DNA of 64,000 nt from positions 4,453,501 to 4,517,500 of the forward strand of contig NZ_CP028908.1 in NCBI RefSeq assembly GCF_024181725.1, given 5' to 3'. The translations under genes and the position numbers were made by a program. The stretch is from Bradyrhizobium sp. WD16. Its GTDB lineage: Bacteria; Pseudomonadota; Alphaproteobacteria; Rhizobiales; Xanthobacteraceae. Below are positions 9,817 to 22,358 of the stretch, in pieces. Within the stretch, counting starts at the first letter, position 1, and every line of letters begins with the position of its first letter. Under the pieces are notes generated by a model that saw only the letters and a list, made by a program, of their open reading frames with translations, made no database searches and was not told the origin of the DNA.

Positions 9817-12321
9817 GTGGATTGGAATGATAAGGTCGCTTGGCGCATGAAAGTTGGAATGCGGGTGCTTCGGGGTGGGATCTTTGCCGCCCTGGTCATG
9901 ATGGCTGTGCCGGTCACCTCCGGGGTGGCGGCGTTGCTGCTCCCATCGCCCGCGGCGGCCCAGACGGCCTCGTCGATCGTGGTCGAGGGCAACCGGCGCG
10001 TTGAGGCGGACACCATCCGCTCCTATTTCAAGCCGGGTCCCGGCGGTCGGCTGGACAGCGGCCGCATCGATGACGCGCTCAAGGCGCTGTACGAGACCGG
10101 CCTGTTCCAGGACGTGAAGATCAATAACGTCGGCGGCCGGATCGTCGTCACCGTGGTCGAAAACCAGGTGATCGGCCGCGTTGCCTTCGAGGGCAACAAG
10201 AAGGTCAAGGACGACCAGCTTTCGGCCGAGATCCAGTCCAAGCCGCGCGGCACCTTCTCGCGGCCGATGGTGCAGGCGGATGCCCAGCGTATCGCCGAGA
10301 TCTACCGTCGCTCGGGCCGCTATGACGTCCGCGTCGTGCCGCAGGTCATCGAGCAGCCGAACAATCGCGTCGATCTCGTCTTCGAGGTCACCGAGGGCAG
10401 CAAGACCGGCGTCAAGACCATCAACTTCGTCGGCAACAACGCGTACTCGTCCTATCGCCTCAAGGACGTGATCAAGACCCACGAATCGAACCTGCTCAGC
10501 TTCCTCGCCTCCGGCGACATCTACGATCCGGACCGGGTCGAGGCCGACCGCGACCTGATTCGGCGCTTCTACCTCAAGAACGGCTATGCCGACGTGCAGG
10601 TGGTGGCGGCGCTCACGGAATATGACCCGCAGGGCAAGGGCTTCATCGTCACCTTCCAGATCGAGGAAGGCCAGCAGTACCGCGTCGGATCGGTGAATTT
10701 CCGGTCGACCGTTCCTTCGCTCGACGGCAATTCCCTGGCCAGCCTGTCGCGGGTCAGCGTCGGCTCGGTCTACAATGCCGAGGCGATCGAGAAGTCGGTC
10801 GAGGAGATGCAGATCGAGGCTTCGCGTCGCGGTTATGCCTTTGCCGTGGTCCGGCCGAGCGGCGAGCGCAATTTCGAGAATCGCACCGTCGCCATCGTCT
10901 TCAACGTCGACGAGGGCCCGCGCACCTATATCGAGCGCATCAATATCCGCGGCAACACCCGGACCCGCGACTACGTCATCCGGCGCGAGTTCGACCTCTC
11001 CGAGGGCGATGCCTACAACCGCGCCCTGGTCGACCGCGCCGAGCGGCGGCTGAAGAACCTCGACTACTTCAAGACGGTGAAGATCACGACCGAGCCCGGC
11101 TCGTCGAGCGATCGCGTCGTCCTGAACGTCGATCTGGAAGAGAAGTCGACCGGCGAGTTCTCGGTGTCGGGCGGCTACTCGACCTCCGACGGCTTCCTCG
11201 GCGAAGTCAGCGTCGCCGAGCGCAACCTGCTCGGCCGCGGCCTCTACGCCAAGGCGGCGGTGTCCTACGGCCAGTACACCCGCGGCTATTCGTTGTCCTT
11301 CGTCGAGCCCTATCTGCTCGACTACCGCGTCGCACTCGGCATCGACATCTATCAGCGCCAGCAGCTCGCCAATAACTACGTCTCGTATAATACCAAGACG
11401 CTGGGCTTCAACACGCGGCTCGGCTTCGCCCTGCGCGAGGACCTGACGCTGCAGCTGCGCTACTCGCTGTATCAGCAGGACATCACCCTGCCGGCGAACT
11501 ACGCCAATTGTAACAACATCCCGGGTCCAAGTTTCAATCCGACGCCGGCCTTCGCCAGCGCCAACGGAATCAGCCTCGCCTCGACCAACGGGCTCGGCTG
11601 TTACGCCGACGGCGAAGCCTCGCTGCCGATCCGCAAGGAGCTGGCGGCGGGCAGGTCGCTGACCTCGGCGCTGGGCTACACCCTGACCTTCAACACCCTC
11701 GACAACAACAAGAACCCGACCTCGGGCCTGCTGGTCGATTTCCGTCAGGACTTCGCCGGCGTGGGCGGCGACGTCAGCTACCTCAAATCGACCGGCGACG
11801 TGAAATACTTCCAGCCGCTGGTCGCCGACATCGTCGGCCTGATCCATCTGCAGGGCGGCGTCCTCAACAAGATCGGCAGCGACGATCTGCGCATGCTCGA
11901 CCACTTCCAGATGGGCCCGCAGCTCGTCCGCGGCTTCGCCCCTCAGGGCATCGGTCCGCGTGACGTCACTAACGGCACGACCAACGACGCCCTCGGCGGC
12001 ACCATGTTCTGGGGCGCTTCGGCCGAATTGCAGATGCCGTTCTGGTTCCTGCCCAAGGAAGTCGGCCTGAAGGGCGCGGTCTATGCGGACGCCGGCTCGC
12101 TGTGGAACTATAAGGGACCGACCTCCTGGGCCCAGACGGGCGAAGTCGGCCCCTACGGTCTCGACTACAAGGACGAGAACATGGTCCGGTCGTCGGTCGG
12201 TGTCGGCCTGATCTGGGCCTCGCCCTTCGGTCCGCTGCGCTTCGACTATGCGATACCGCTGAGCAAGGCCAGCTACGACCGCGTCCAGCAGTTCCGTTTC
12301 GGAGGCGGGACCACATTCTGA
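9817..12321 (+). CDS. bamA: Outer membrane protein assembly factor BamA
   Basis: Central Omp85 channel of the BAM complex that inserts beta-barrel proteins into the outer membrane. The 834-residue product has an N-terminal signal (hydrophobic stretch ending SPAAAQTA), then about five POTRA domains (from [14 protein letters not shown] to about residue 430). A C-terminal 16-strand barrel follows, with the conserved VRGF motif in [11 protein letters not shown] and a terminal Phe. The start is taken as GTG 9817 (GGGGAG just upstream); ATG 9847 is possible and keeps the signal. It lies between rseP and lpxD, the standard envelope cluster. Confidence 0.95.
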   Translation: MDWNDKVAWRMKVGMRVLRGGIFAALVMMAVPVTSGVAALLLPSPAAAQTASSIVVEGNRRVEADTIRSYFKPGPGGRLDSGRIDDALKALYETGLFQDVKINNVGGRIVVTVVENQVIGRVAFEGNKKVKDDQLSAEIQSKPRGTFSRPMVQADAQRIAEIYRRSGRYDVRVVPQVIEQPNNRVDLVFEVTEGSKTGVKTINFVGNNAYSSYRLKDVIKTHESNLLSFLASGDIYDPDRVEADRDLIRRFYLKNGYADVQVVAALTEYDPQGKGFIVTFQIEEGQQYRVGSVNFRSTVPSLDGNSLASLSRVSVGSVYNAEAIEKSVEEMQIEASRRGYAFAVVRPSGERNFENRTVAIVFNVDEGPRTYIERINIRGNTRTRDYVIRREFDLSEGDAYNRALVDRAERRLKNLDYFKTVKITTEPGSSSDRVVLNVDLEEKSTGEFSVSGGYSTSDGFLGEVSVAERNLLGRGLYAKAAVSYGQYTRGYSLSFVEPYLLDYRVALGIDIYQRQQLANNYVSYNTKTLGFNTRLGFALREDLTLQLRYSLYQQDITLPANYANCNNIPGPSFNPTPAFASANGISLASTNGLGCYADGEASLPIRKELAAGRSLTSALGYTLTFNTLDNNKNPTSGLLVDFRQDFAGVGGDVSYLKSTGDVKYFQPLVADIVGLIHLQGGVLNKIGSDDLRMLDHFQMGPQLVRGFAPQGIGPRDVTNGTTNDALGGTMFWGASAELQMPFWFLPKEVGLKGAVYADAGSLWNYKGPTSWAQTGEVGPYGLDYKDENMVRSSVGVGLIWASPFGPLRFDYAIPLSKASYDRVQQFRFGGGTTF

Positions 12322-12353
12322 GCCCGACCGCGGGTCGGATTACGGCAGGCGGA

Positions 12354-13451
12354 ATGGCGCATCTGACGTTCTTCAAACAACCGGCCTGGTCAACGCTTGC
12401 CGATATTGCGGCGTTGACCGGGGCGGAACTGGTCGACGCCAGCCGCGCCGGCCAGCGGATCAATCGGCTGGCTGCGGTTGACCGCGCCGGGCCGTCGGAT
12501 CTCACCTTCTTCGACAACAAGAAGTATGCTGCGCAGCTCGCCGGCACCCATGCCGGCGCCTGCCTGGTCAGCGAGCGGCTGGCTGCCAGCGTCCCGCCCC
12601 ATGTGGCTGTGCTGCGGGTGGCCGATCCCTATCGTGCTTTCGTCCGGGTGGCGCGGGAGTTTCATCCCGACGCGCTGCGGCCGGGCTCGTCCTGCGGCAC
12701 CGAAGGCATCGCCTCGTCGGCCGCAATTCACGAAACGGCGCGGCTCGAGGACGGGGTCACGGTCGATCCGCTGGCGGTGATCGGTCCTGAGGCCGAGATC
12801 GGCAGCGGCAGCGTGATCGGTGCCGGCGCCGTCATTGGCGCCGGCGTCAAGATCGGCCGTGACTGCAGCATCGGTGCCGGCTGCACCATCGTCTGCGCCC
12901 TCATCGGCAACGACGTCATCATCCATCCCGGCTGCCGGATCGGCCAGGACGGTTATGGTTTCGTGTCCGGCCGCGATGGTCACTTGAAAGTGCCGCAGAC
13001 CGGCCGGGTGTTGATCCAGAACGCCGTCGAGCTCGGTGCCGGCACCACAGTCGATCGGGGCGCGCTGCGCGACACCGTGATCGGCGAGGGCACCAAGATC
13101 GACAACCTGGTTCAGGTCGGCCACAACGTGGTGATCGGTCGTCACTGCATCATCGTCAGCCAGAGCGGGATCGCCGGCAGCTCGGTCCTCGGCGACGGCG
13201 TGGTGCTCGGCGCGCGGGTCGGAGTCAGCGACCATGCGGTGATCGGCGACGGCGCTCAGATCGCTGCGCGCAGCAGCGTGGTCGGTGAAGTCCCCGCGGG
13301 CGTGCGCTGGGGTGGATCGCCGGCCAAGCCGATCAAGCAGTTTTTCCGCGAGATATTCGAACTGGAGCGTCTTGGCCGCGAGGGGGCTTCCCACGGCAGA
13401 GCAAAACCGGCATCAAGCGCGCCGGACAATGGGACAGAGGGACAAGGTTGA
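12354..13451 (+). CDS. lpxD: UDP-3-O-(3-hydroxyacyl)glucosamine N-acyltransferase
   Basis: Third step of lipid A synthesis: transfers a hydroxyacyl chain from ACP to the 2-amino group. The 365-residue product has the N-terminal uridine-binding domain ([10 protein letters not shown]) and then a left-handed beta helix of hexapeptide repeats ([14 protein letters not shown] onward). The putative catalytic His is in [10 protein letters not shown], and a helical C-terminus follows. The stop overlaps the fabZ start by one base (TGATG), so the two are coupled. Confidence 0.95.
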   Translation: MAHLTFFKQPAWSTLADIAALTGAELVDASRAGQRINRLAAVDRAGPSDLTFFDNKKYAAQLAGTHAGACLVSERLAASVPPHVAVLRVADPYRAFVRVAREFHPDALRPGSSCGTEGIASSAAIHETARLEDGVTVDPLAVIGPEAEIGSGSVIGAGAVIGAGVKIGRDCSIGAGCTIVCALIGNDVIIHPGCRIGQDGYGFVSGRDGHLKVPQTGRVLIQNAVELGAGTTVDRGALRDTVIGEGTKIDNLVQVGHNVVIGRHCIIVSQSGIAGSSVLGDGVVLGARVGVSDHAVIGDGAQIAARSSVVGEVPAGVRWGGSPAKPIKQFFREIFELERLGREGASHGRAKPASSAPDNGTEGQG

Positions 13452-13903
13452 TGGAAGCGCCCATTACCATCGAGGCCGTGGACATCGCCGTCATTCTCAA
13501 GACGCTGCCGCACCGCTATCCATTCCTGCTGATCGACCGCGTCGTCGGCATCCGGAGCAATTTCAGCGGGATCGGCATCAAGAATGTGACGATCAACGAG
13601 CCGCAATTCACCGGGCATTTTCCCGGCCGCCCGATCTTTCCGGGCGTGCTCATGATCGAGGGCATGGCGCAGACCGCAGGGGTCATCGGCATGCTGTCGA
13701 CGGAGACCGATCGGCCGACCGCCGTCTACTTCCTGACCATCGACAAATGCAAGTTTCGCAAGCCGGCGCTGCCGGGCGATACGATCGAATACCACATGAG
13801 CCTGATCAACCGGAAAAAGGACATGTGGTGGTTCCACGGGGATGCCAAGGTCAACGGTGTCGTGGTGGCGCAGGCCGATATCGGGGCGATGCTGGCCGAT
13901 TGA
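13451..13903 (+). CDS. fabZ: 3-hydroxyacyl-ACP dehydratase FabZ
   Basis: Dehydrates 3-hydroxyacyl-ACP in fatty acid elongation and competes with LpxA/LpxD for the same substrates. The 150-residue hot-dog-fold protein has the catalytic pair His56 ([13 protein letters not shown]) and Glu70 (MIEGMAQ), plus [11 protein letters not shown] near the N-terminus. ATG 13451 overlaps the lpxD stop; a TTG at 13448 was set aside. A 158-nt gap holding a run of ten G (13928-13937) separates it from lpxA. Confidence 0.96.
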   Translation: MEAPITIEAVDIAVILKTLPHRYPFLLIDRVVGIRSNFSGIGIKNVTINEPQFTGHFPGRPIFPGVLMIEGMAQTAGVIGMLSTETDRPTAVYFLTIDKCKFRKPALPGDTIEYHMSLINRKKDMWWFHGDAKVNGVVVAQADIGAMLAD

Positions 13904-14061
13904 CCTATCATCGCCGTCACGGAGTGCGGGGGGGGGGACGCCGAGATGGCAGCGTCGCACTGCACCTCGTGTGCTGTACGATCTCGCGGCCGGATGGCGG
14001 TGATCGCGTCGAGACGTGTCGCGACATCGCGCGACCGACGGGTTGAAGGACTGGAAACCAG

Positions 14062-14889
14062 ATGAGCAAGATCGATCCCTCCGCCCGCATCGAGGACGGC
14101 GCGGTCATTGGAGATGACGTCGAGATCGGGCCGTTCTGCGTGGTCGGGCCGGATGTCACCATCGGCGCGCGCTGCCGCCTGGTCAGCCATGTCAGCGTCA
14201 CCGGCCACACCACCATCGGCGAGGGCTGCACGATCCATCCCTTCGCCGCGCTGGGCGGTCCGCCCCAGGACCTCGGCTATCGGGGCGAGCCGACGCGGCT
14301 CGAAGTCGGCGCCGGCTGCACCATCCGCGAATCCGTCACCATGAACCTCGGCACCGCGAAGGGAGGCGGGCTGACCAGCGTCGGCGAGCGCGGATTCTAC
14401 ATGGCCTACAGTCATGTCGGCCACGATTGCCGGGTCGGCAACGATGTCATCTTCGCCAACTCGGCGACGCTCGGCGGTCACTGCGAGGTCGGCGATTTCG
14501 TCTATATCGGCGGCCTGTCGGCGGCCCACCAGTTCGTGCGCATCGGTTCGCAGGCCATGATCGCGGGCTGCTCGGGGCTGCGCCACGACGTCATCCCGTT
14601 CGGCATGGCCAGCGGCCAGTTCGCCCATCTTGAGGGATTGAACGTCGTCGGCATGCGACGGCGCAAGTTCGGTCACGCCCGCCTGCAACTGATCCGCGCC
14701 TTCTACCAGGACCTGTTCCACACCACCGGCGTGTTCGCCGACCGTCTCGCTCGCATCCAGCACCGCGCCGCCGAAGATCCGGCGATCGCCGAGATTCTGA
14801 AATTCATCGGCGACGGCGGCAAGCGCCCGCTGTGCATGCCCCCTGACAGCATCGACACCTCGGAGCAACGTCGTCACGAGGGCGAATGA
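14062..14889 (+). CDS. lpxA: UDP-N-acetylglucosamine acyltransferase
   Basis: First step of lipid A synthesis: O-acylation of UDP-GlcNAc from hydroxyacyl-ACP. The 275-residue product is a left-handed beta helix for about 190 residues (ARIEDGAVIGDDVEIG onward). The catalytic-histidine region is MAYSHVGHDCRVGND (His118/His121), and a C-terminal helical domain follows. The start ATG at 14062 fits the family N-terminus (MSKIDPSARIE). The last four bases overlap the lpxI start (ATGA). Confidence 0.95.
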   Translation: MSKIDPSARIEDGAVIGDDVEIGPFCVVGPDVTIGARCRLVSHVSVTGHTTIGEGCTIHPFAALGGPPQDLGYRGEPTRLEVGAGCTIRESVTMNLGTAKGGGLTSVGERGFYMAYSHVGHDCRVGNDVIFANSATLGGHCEVGDFVYIGGLSAAHQFVRIGSQAMIAGCSGLRHDVIPFGMASGQFAHLEGLNVVGMRRRKFGHARLQLIRAFYQDLFHTTGVFADRLARIQHRAAEDPAIAEILKFIGDGGKRPLCMPPDSIDTSEQRRHEGE

Positions 14890-15737
14890 GCGCAGAGCCC
14901 GACACCCGTCCGGTCGCGGTGATCGCCGGCGCCGGCGGTCTGCCCTTCGCCGTGGCGGATTCCCTGGCGAAGGCCCGGCGATCGCCGGTGATCTTCGGCA
15001 TTCGCGGGTTCTGCGATGGCGCCCGCATCGCCGGCTATCGTCATCACTGGGTGGCGCTGGGGCAGGTCGGGCGGCTGGTGCGGCTGCTGCGCACCGAGAG
15101 GTGCCACGACGTCGTCTTCATCGGAAGCCTCGTCCGGCCGGCGCTGTCGGAGATCCGGATCGATTTCGGCACGCTGCGGGCCGTGCCGCAGATCGCTGCG
15201 GCATTGCGCGGCGGCGATGATCATCTGCTTCGCAACGTCGCCAAGATTTTCGAGCAGCACGGCTTCCGCGTGATCGGCGTCCAGGATGCCGCGCCGGACC
15301 TCGTGATGCCGCTCGGCGATCTCGCGCGTGCCACGCCCGACGCGGACGCCCGGGCCGACATCGACATCGGGCTTGCGGCGCTGCGGGCGATCGGCCCCTT
15401 CGATATCGGCCAGGCGCTGGTCGTCATCGACGGCCACATCGTCGCCGTCGAGGATATCGAGGGCACCGACGGTCTGCTGGCGCGGGTGGCGCGGCTGCGC
15501 GAGCAGGGACGTATCCGGGCGCGGCCGGGGCGCGGTGTGCTGGTCAAGGCGCCGAAGCGACAGCAGGATCTGCGCTTCGACCTGCCGACCCTCGGCCCCA
15601 AAACGATCGAGGGCGCGATCGTGGCGGGGCTGCGCGGCGTTGCCATGGCTGCGGGGCAGGCGATCGTCGCCGAGCCGCAGCAGCTTGTCGAAATCGCCGA
15701 TCGCGCCGGACTGTTCGTCACTGGCGTGTCGGCATGA
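14886..15737 (+). CDS. lpxI: UDP-2,3-diacylglucosamine pyrophosphatase LpxI
   Basis: Hydrolyses UDP-2,3-diacylglucosamine to lipid X, the step done by LpxH in Escherichia coli; LpxI is the unrelated replacement known from Caulobacter. The 283-residue product matches the LpxI (DUF1009) layout: an N-terminal domain opening VAVIAGAGGLPF, and a C-terminal domain with ALVVIDGHIVAVEDIEGTD and KAPKRQQDLRFDLPTLGP. ATGA overlaps at both ends place it tightly between lpxA and lpxB, which agrees with its role. Confidence 0.93.
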   Translation: MSAEPDTRPVAVIAGAGGLPFAVADSLAKARRSPVIFGIRGFCDGARIAGYRHHWVALGQVGRLVRLLRTERCHDVVFIGSLVRPALSEIRIDFGTLRAVPQIAAALRGGDDHLLRNVAKIFEQHGFRVIGVQDAAPDLVMPLGDLARATPDADARADIDIGLAALRAIGPFDIGQALVVIDGHIVAVEDIEGTDGLLARVARLREQGRIRARPGRGVLVKAPKRQQDLRFDLPTLGPKTIEGAIVAGLRGVAMAAGQAIVAEPQQLVEIADRAGLFVTGVSA

Positions 15738-16906
15738 GTGCCGGACGCCCGCTGAACGTTTTTGTCGTCGCGACCGAAGAATCCGGTGATCGTCTCGGCG
15801 GCCATCTGATGCGTGCGCTGCGCGAGGCCGGCGGCGATGTCGCGTTTCAGGGGGTGGGCGGCCGCGACATGGCGGCGGAGGGGCTCCGCTCGCTGTTTCC
15901 GATCGAAGAGCTCTCGATCATGGGGCTCGTCGCCATCCCCCGGCGGCTGCCGCTGATCCTGCGGCGCCTGCGCGAGGTCACTGCGGCGGTCGTGGCGGCG
16001 CGACCGGACGTGCTGGTGATCATCGACAGCCCGGATTTCACCCACCGCGTCGCGCGGCAGGTGAGGGCGGCGGACCCGAGCATTCCCATCGTCGACTATG
16101 TCTCGCCCACCGTGTGGGCCTGGCGGCCCGGGCGCGCGCGGGCGATGCGCCGCTATGTCGACCATCTGCTGGCGCTGCTGCCGTTCGAGCCGCAGGCCCA
16201 TCGCGATCTCGGCGGGCCGCCATGCACTTATATCGGCCATCCGCTGATCGAACAGATCGGCTCGCTGCGGCCGGGCCCGGACGAGGCCCGCCGCAGGGGT
16301 GAGGCGCCGCCGGTGCTGCTGGTTCTGCCGGGCAGTCGGCGCGGCGAGATCCGCCACCACATGGCGGAGTTCGGTGCGACCCTGGGACAGCTCCGGGCGG
16401 AAGGTGTTGCGTTCGAGGCCGTGTTGCCGACGACGCCGCATCTCGCCGACCAGGTCAAGGCGGCGCTGCGCGACTGGCCGGTCCAGCCACGCGTCGTCGT
16501 CGGCGAGGAGGCCAAGCGGGCGGCGTTTCGCATTGCCCATGCGGCGCTGGCCAAGTCGGGGACGGTGACCCTCGAACTGGCGCTGGCCGGCGTGCCGATG
16601 GTCACCGCCTATCGCGGCACCGCGATCGAGGCGTTCGTGGCGCGGCGCCTGGTGCGGGTGTCCTCCGTGATCCTCGCCAACCTGGTGCTGGGCGAGAACG
16701 TGGTGCCTGAATTCATGCAGCAGGACTGCGTGCCGGCGCGCCTCGTGCCGGCACTGCGCGAGATCATGACCGACAGTCCGGCGCGGCGGCGCCAGCTCGC
16801 GGCCTTCGCCTCTCTCGATGCCATCATGGCGACCGGCGGCGTCAGCCCGAGCCGTCGCGCCGCGGACATCGTTCTCGCCACCGCTCGCTCGCCCGTCGCG
16901 CGCTGA
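15734..16906 (+). CDS. lpxB: Lipid-A-disaccharide synthase
   Basis: Joins lipid X and UDP-diacylglucosamine to the tetra-acyl disaccharide at the inner membrane. The 390-residue GT-B-type enzyme shows VATEESGDRLGGHL at the N-terminus, YVSPTVWAWRPGRAR in the middle and LVLPGSRRGEIRHH at the start of the nucleotide-binding half. The start ATG overlaps the lpxI stop by 4 nt. It is the last gene of the envelope run; a repeat cluster follows immediately. Confidence 0.95.
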   Translation: MSAGRPLNVFVVATEESGDRLGGHLMRALREAGGDVAFQGVGGRDMAAEGLRSLFPIEELSIMGLVAIPRRLPLILRRLREVTAAVVAARPDVLVIIDSPDFTHRVARQVRAADPSIPIVDYVSPTVWAWRPGRARAMRRYVDHLLALLPFEPQAHRDLGGPPCTYIGHPLIEQIGSLRPGPDEARRRGEAPPVLLVLPGSRRGEIRHHMAEFGATLGQLRAEGVAFEAVLPTTPHLADQVKAALRDWPVQPRVVVGEEAKRAAFRIAHAALAKSGTVTLELALAGVPMVTAYRGTAIEAFVARRLVRVSSVILANLVLGENVVPEFMQQDCVPARLVPALREIMTDSPARRRQLAAFASLDAIMATGGVSPSRRAADIVLATARSPVAR

Positions 16907-16914
16907 GGCCGCGG

Positions 16915-17152
16915 ACAGCGGTTTTGGATCTGACGCGCGTATGAAGAACTCGCTGCAATGCTGATACGAGCGTCAGATCCACCGCACTAGTGTGGCGTCT
17001 CGCAATTGCCTATGCCCTTTGCGGCAAGCCCCTGTAGGCAATTGCGAGACATAAGCCACACTAGCACTTTGATTTTGCTAGTGTCCCTATGTCTCCGAAT
17101 GACCGTGCGAGCGCGAGGCAAACGTAGCGGTAATTCGGAGACGGGACACTAG
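16915..17152. repeat. Triple hairpin of the CTAGTG family (types C, B, A)
   Basis: Type C hairpin (about 16915-16990, left edge degenerate) is fused through a shared CTAG to type B (16987-17064). A 13-nt linker (17065-17077, cactttgattttg) then leads to type A (17078-17152). The B-linker-A part is the reverse complement of the doublet at 8216-8381, with the same unit lengths (78, 13 and 75). The block fills most of the 324-nt lpxB-gltA gap between convergent genes. Confidence 0.9.
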
Positions 17153-17168
17153 GCCCCGCAAATGCAAA

Positions 17169-17196
17169 CGGCCGGCAGGGATGATCCTGCCGGCCG
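17169..17196 (-). terminator. gltA terminator
   Basis: An 11-bp perfect stem (CGGCCGGCAGG and its complement) with a 6-nt loop lies 35 nt downstream of gltA. On the minus strand it is followed by TTTGCATTTG. Confidence 0.65.
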
Positions 17197-17230
17197 CTTA
17201 AATCCGCCTTCGCCCGTTCGGGCGATGCCG

Positions 17231-18532
17231 TCAGCCGCGCTTGTCGACCGGGATGTAGTCGCGCTTCTCGCTGCCGAGGTAGAGCTGGCGCGGCCGCGAG
17301 ATCTTGTAATTCGGCTCCTGGATCATCTCGCTCCACTGGCTGATCCAGCCGACGGTGCGGGCGACCGCGAACAGCACGGTGAACATCGATGTCGGGAAGC
17401 CGATCGCCTTCAGCGTGATGCCTGAATAGAAGTCGACGTTCGGATAGAGCTTGCGGCTGATGAAATACTCGTCGCTGAGCGCGATCTTCTCCAGCTCGAC
17501 GGCCACCTTGAGCAGCGGATCGTTCTGGTGACCGGTGGCCGCCAGCACCTCGTGGCAGGTCTGCTGCATCAGCTTGGCGCGCGGGTCGTAGTTCTTGTAG
17601 ACGCGGTGGCCGAAGCCCATCAGGCGGATCTTGCTGGATTTGTCCTTCACCGCCTTGATGAACTCGGGAATGCGGTCGACGGTACCGATCTCGGCCAGCA
17701 TCTGCAGTGCCGCCTCGTTGGCGCCGCCATGGGCCGGTCCCCACAGGCAGGCGATGCCGGCGGCGATGCAGGCGAAGGGGTTGGCGCCCGAGGAGCCGGC
17801 GCCGCGCACCGTCGAGGTCGAGGCGTTCTGCTCGTGGTCGGCATGCAGGATGAAGATGCGGTCGAGGGCCTTGGCCAGCACCGGATTGACCTCGTATTCC
17901 TCGCACGGCACGGCAAAGCACATGCGCAGGAAGTTGGAGGCGTAGTCGAGCGAGTTCTTCGGGTAAACGAAGGGCTGGCCGATGGAGTATTTGTAAGCCA
18001 TCGCCGCCAGTGTCGGCACCTTGGCGATCATCCGCATCGAGGCGATCATGCGCTGCTTCGGATCGCTGATGTCGGTGGAGTCGTGGTAGAAGGCGGCCAG
18101 CGCGCCGACCGAGGCCACCATCACCGCCATCGGATGGGCGTCACGGCGGAAGCCCTGGAAGAACCGGGCCATCTGCTCGTGCACCATGGTGTGCTTGGTG
18201 ATGCGGTCGTCGAAATCCTTCTTCTGCGTGGCGGTCGGCAGCTCGCCGTAGAGCAGCAGATAGCAGGTCTCGAGGAAGTCGCCCTGGGCGAGCTGTTCGA
18301 TCGGGTAGCCGCGGTAGAGCAGCACCCCGGCGTCGCCGTCGATATAGGTGATCTTGGACTCGCAGCTCGCCGTCGAGGTGAAGCCGGGGTCGTAAGTGAA
18401 CATCCCGGTCTGGCCGTAGAGCTTGCTGATGTCGATGACGTCCGGGCCCACCGAGCCGCTATAGATCGGAAGTTCTACGCTCTTGTCGTCGATCTTGAGC
18501 GTCGCTTGCTTGGTGTTTCCAGTTGCTGCCAT
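17231..18532 (-). CDS. gltA: Citrate synthase
   Basis: Condenses oxaloacetate and acetyl-CoA at the entry of the TCA cycle, the sink for the PDH complex encoded further along. The 433-residue product has the catalytic regions [10 protein letters not shown] and the signature [15 protein letters not shown], and the conserved NVDFYSG block near the end; length and N-terminal beta domain fit the type II (allosteric, hexameric) form. The start at 18532 gives [15 protein letters not shown]; the longer open frame to 18718 is rejected. It lies downstream of gltX on the same strand with a 143-nt gap. Confidence 0.96.
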   Translation of the reverse strand: MAATGNTKQATLKIDDKSVELPIYSGSVGPDVIDISKLYGQTGMFTYDPGFTSTASCESKITYIDGDAGVLLYRGYPIEQLAQGDFLETCYLLLYGELPTATQKKDFDDRITKHTMVHEQMARFFQGFRRDAHPMAVMVASVGALAAFYHDSTDISDPKQRMIASMRMIAKVPTLAAMAYKYSIGQPFVYPKNSLDYASNFLRMCFAVPCEEYEVNPVLAKALDRIFILHADHEQNASTSTVRGAGSSGANPFACIAAGIACLWGPAHGGANEAALQMLAEIGTVDRIPEFIKAVKDKSSKIRLMGFGHRVYKNYDPRAKLMQQTCHEVLAATGHQNDPLLKVAVELEKIALSDEYFISRKLYPNVDFYSGITLKAIGFPTSMFTVLFAVARTVGWISQWSEMIQEPNYKISRPRQLYLGSEKRDYIPVDKRG

Positions 18533-18675
18533 CGTGGGGTCCCCGAGACTGTGGGTGAAACGTACACACGTTCTCGCGGCTTCGACCGCGCCGCGGCGAA
18601 CCCGTTCGAAAGTGCCGGGGGGAATGCGTAGCTTATTGCTGTGTGCGCTGCAAGATGCGGAAAACCGCTTGTTTT

Positions 18676-20106
18676 TTAGCCTTTTGCAGGGGGCTGGTCG
18701 GCCAGCCGGGCGAGGCATTCGTCCTTTCCGATCACCGCCAGGACATCGAAAATGCCGGGCGAAGTGACCCGGCCGGTCAAGGCGGCGCGCAGCGGCTGAG
18801 CGACGGCCCCGAGCTTGAGGCCGTGCTGCTCGGCAAAGGCCCGGACCGCCGCTTCCGTGGCATCCGCGGTCCAGGAATCGACCGCGGCCAGTGCGCCGCT
18901 CAGCTCGCCCAGGATGCGCCGCGCGTCGTCGGTGAGGAGGGCGGCGGCCTTGGGCTCGATCGCCAGCGGCCGCTCCGCCAGAATGAAGGCGGCGCTGTCC
19001 ACGAGTTCGACCAGGGTCTTGGCCCGTTCCTTGAGGCCCGGCATGGCCTCTCTGAGCTGGGCGCGCAGGGTCGGCGTCAGCCGTGCCTTGATGGCCGGGC
19101 CCTGCGGAATGTAATTCAGCACGTCCTCGAAAGCGGCGACCAGCGCGTCATCGTCGCTGTGGCGGATATAGTGGCCATTGAGATTCTCGAGCTTGGCGAA
19201 ATCGAACCGCGCCGCCGAGCGGCCGATCGCCGGCAGATCGAACAGCCGGATCATCTCCTCGGTCGAAAAGATCTCCTGATCGCCATGGCTCCAGCCGAGC
19301 CGCACCAGGTAATTGCGTAGCGCGGCGGGCAGATATCCCATGGCGCGGTATGCGTCGACGCCGAGCGCGCCATGGCGCTTGGACAGCTTTGAGCCGTCCG
19401 GACCATGGATCAGCGGAATATGCGCCATGCTGGGCGTCTCCCAGCCCATCGCATCGTAGATATGCTTCTGGCGCGCGGCATTGGTGAGATGGTCGTCGCC
19501 GCGGATGATGTGGGTCACGCCCATGTCATGGTCGTCCACCACCACCGCGAGCATGTAGGTCGGCGTGCCATCGGAGCGCAGCAGCACGAGGTCGTCGAGG
19601 TTCTGGTTCTGCCAGGTGACCCGGCCCTGCACCTGGTCGTCGATGGCCGTCTCGCCTTCCAGCGGCGCCTTGAGCCGGATGACCGGCTTGACGTCGGTGG
19701 GGGCCTGCGACGGCTCGCGGTCGCGCCAGCGGCCGTCATACAGCTTGGAGCGCCCCTCGGCGCGGGCCTTCTCGCGCATCTCGGCGAGTTCTTCGGCGCT
19801 CGCGTAGCAGCGATAGGCCTTGCCCTCGGCCAGCAATTGCTCGGCGACCTCGCGGTGCCGTGACGCGCGGGCGTACTGATAAATGGTGTCCCCATCCCAA
19901 TCGAGGCCGAGCCATTTGAGGCCGTCGAGGATGGCGTCGATGGCGGCCTGGGTCGAGCGTTCGCGGTCGGTGTCCTCGATCCGCAGCAGCATCTTGCCGC
20001 CGCGCCCCCGCGCGTAGAGCCAGTTGAACAGGGCGGTGCGCGCCCCGCCGATATGCAGGAAGCCGGTCGGGGAGGGTGCGAAGCGGGTGACGACGGGGAC
20101 GGTCAT
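18676..20106 (-). CDS. gltX: Glutamyl-tRNA synthetase
   Basis: Class I aminoacyl-tRNA synthetase that charges tRNA-Glu (and in many alphaproteobacteria also tRNA-Gln before amidation). The 476-residue product has the HIGH-type signature HIGG at residues 18-21 ([12 protein letters not shown]), the KMSKS-type loop SKLSKRHGA near residue 240, and an all-helical anticodon-binding end. Many alphaproteobacteria carry two gltX copies; which one this is cannot be told from the sequence alone. It is divergent from glnS. Confidence 0.95.
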   Translation of the reverse strand: MTVPVVTRFAPSPTGFLHIGGARTALFNWLYARGRGGKMLLRIEDTDRERSTQAAIDAILDGLKWLGLDWDGDTIYQYARASRHREVAEQLLAEGKAYRCYASAEELAEMREKARAEGRSKLYDGRWRDREPSQAPTDVKPVIRLKAPLEGETAIDDQVQGRVTWQNQNLDDLVLLRSDGTPTYMLAVVVDDHDMGVTHIIRGDDHLTNAARQKHIYDAMGWETPSMAHIPLIHGPDGSKLSKRHGALGVDAYRAMGYLPAALRNYLVRLGWSHGDQEIFSTEEMIRLFDLPAIGRSAARFDFAKLENLNGHYIRHSDDDALVAAFEDVLNYIPQGPAIKARLTPTLRAQLREAMPGLKERAKTLVELVDSAAFILAERPLAIEPKAAALLTDDARRILGELSGALAAVDSWTADATEAAVRAFAEQHGLKLGAVAQPLRAALTGRVTSPGIFDVLAVIGKDECLARLADQPPAKG

Positions 20107-20369
20107 TGCGGGTGAACGGATCGATCCAGGTGAACAAGGCGAGGTGAGCAGTCAGTGGCGGCGTTTACCACAACGCCTGCAGCCTGTCTCAGGGCGATTT
20201 CTCGTCGTCCCCGCACCATCGCCGCGCTGGCCCGTGGGCCGGGGAACCGGCGCGCCGATGCCATGGCGGCGCCCGCCGGCTCCGAAGCCGGCGAGGACCG
20301 CCGGCAGGCACTTGGCGTCGGCCCGCCGATTTGGCACATAGGTCGCAGCTCGAAAGGTAAACCCCAACG

Positions 20370-22046
<1,677 letters not shown>

Positions 22047-22358
22047 GGGTGACGCGCGGCGGCGCGCGCTTCGCGTTCAGGCACGGTCAATTTCGCCCGG
22101 CGATTCCGGCGCATGCTCGTTTGAGCTTGTCTTGCTGGATCACAACCTGGGCCAGCGCAAAGTCGAGGCGGTTCGCGAAGGGGGGCGACGTTACGACAAA
22201 CACAGAGAAGATCGCCTCTTTGGCGCTAACCTGACGATGCCTCGGCCCTCATATCACTTGAGGGGGGCTCTGTCCGACGCGCTCGGCGACGGGTTCGCGG
22301 AAGCGATGAGATTGCTGTGGAAGGAACTGCCAGTTTCAGATTTCGATGGGGAATTGAA
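22047..22358. other. Non-coding stretch after glnS
   Basis: No feature could be supported here. An open frame at 22132-22362 (76 codons) overlaps the next gene, lacks a convincing ribosome site and resembles nothing I know, so it is not called. Base composition is lower in GC than the flanking genes. Confidence 0.4.
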
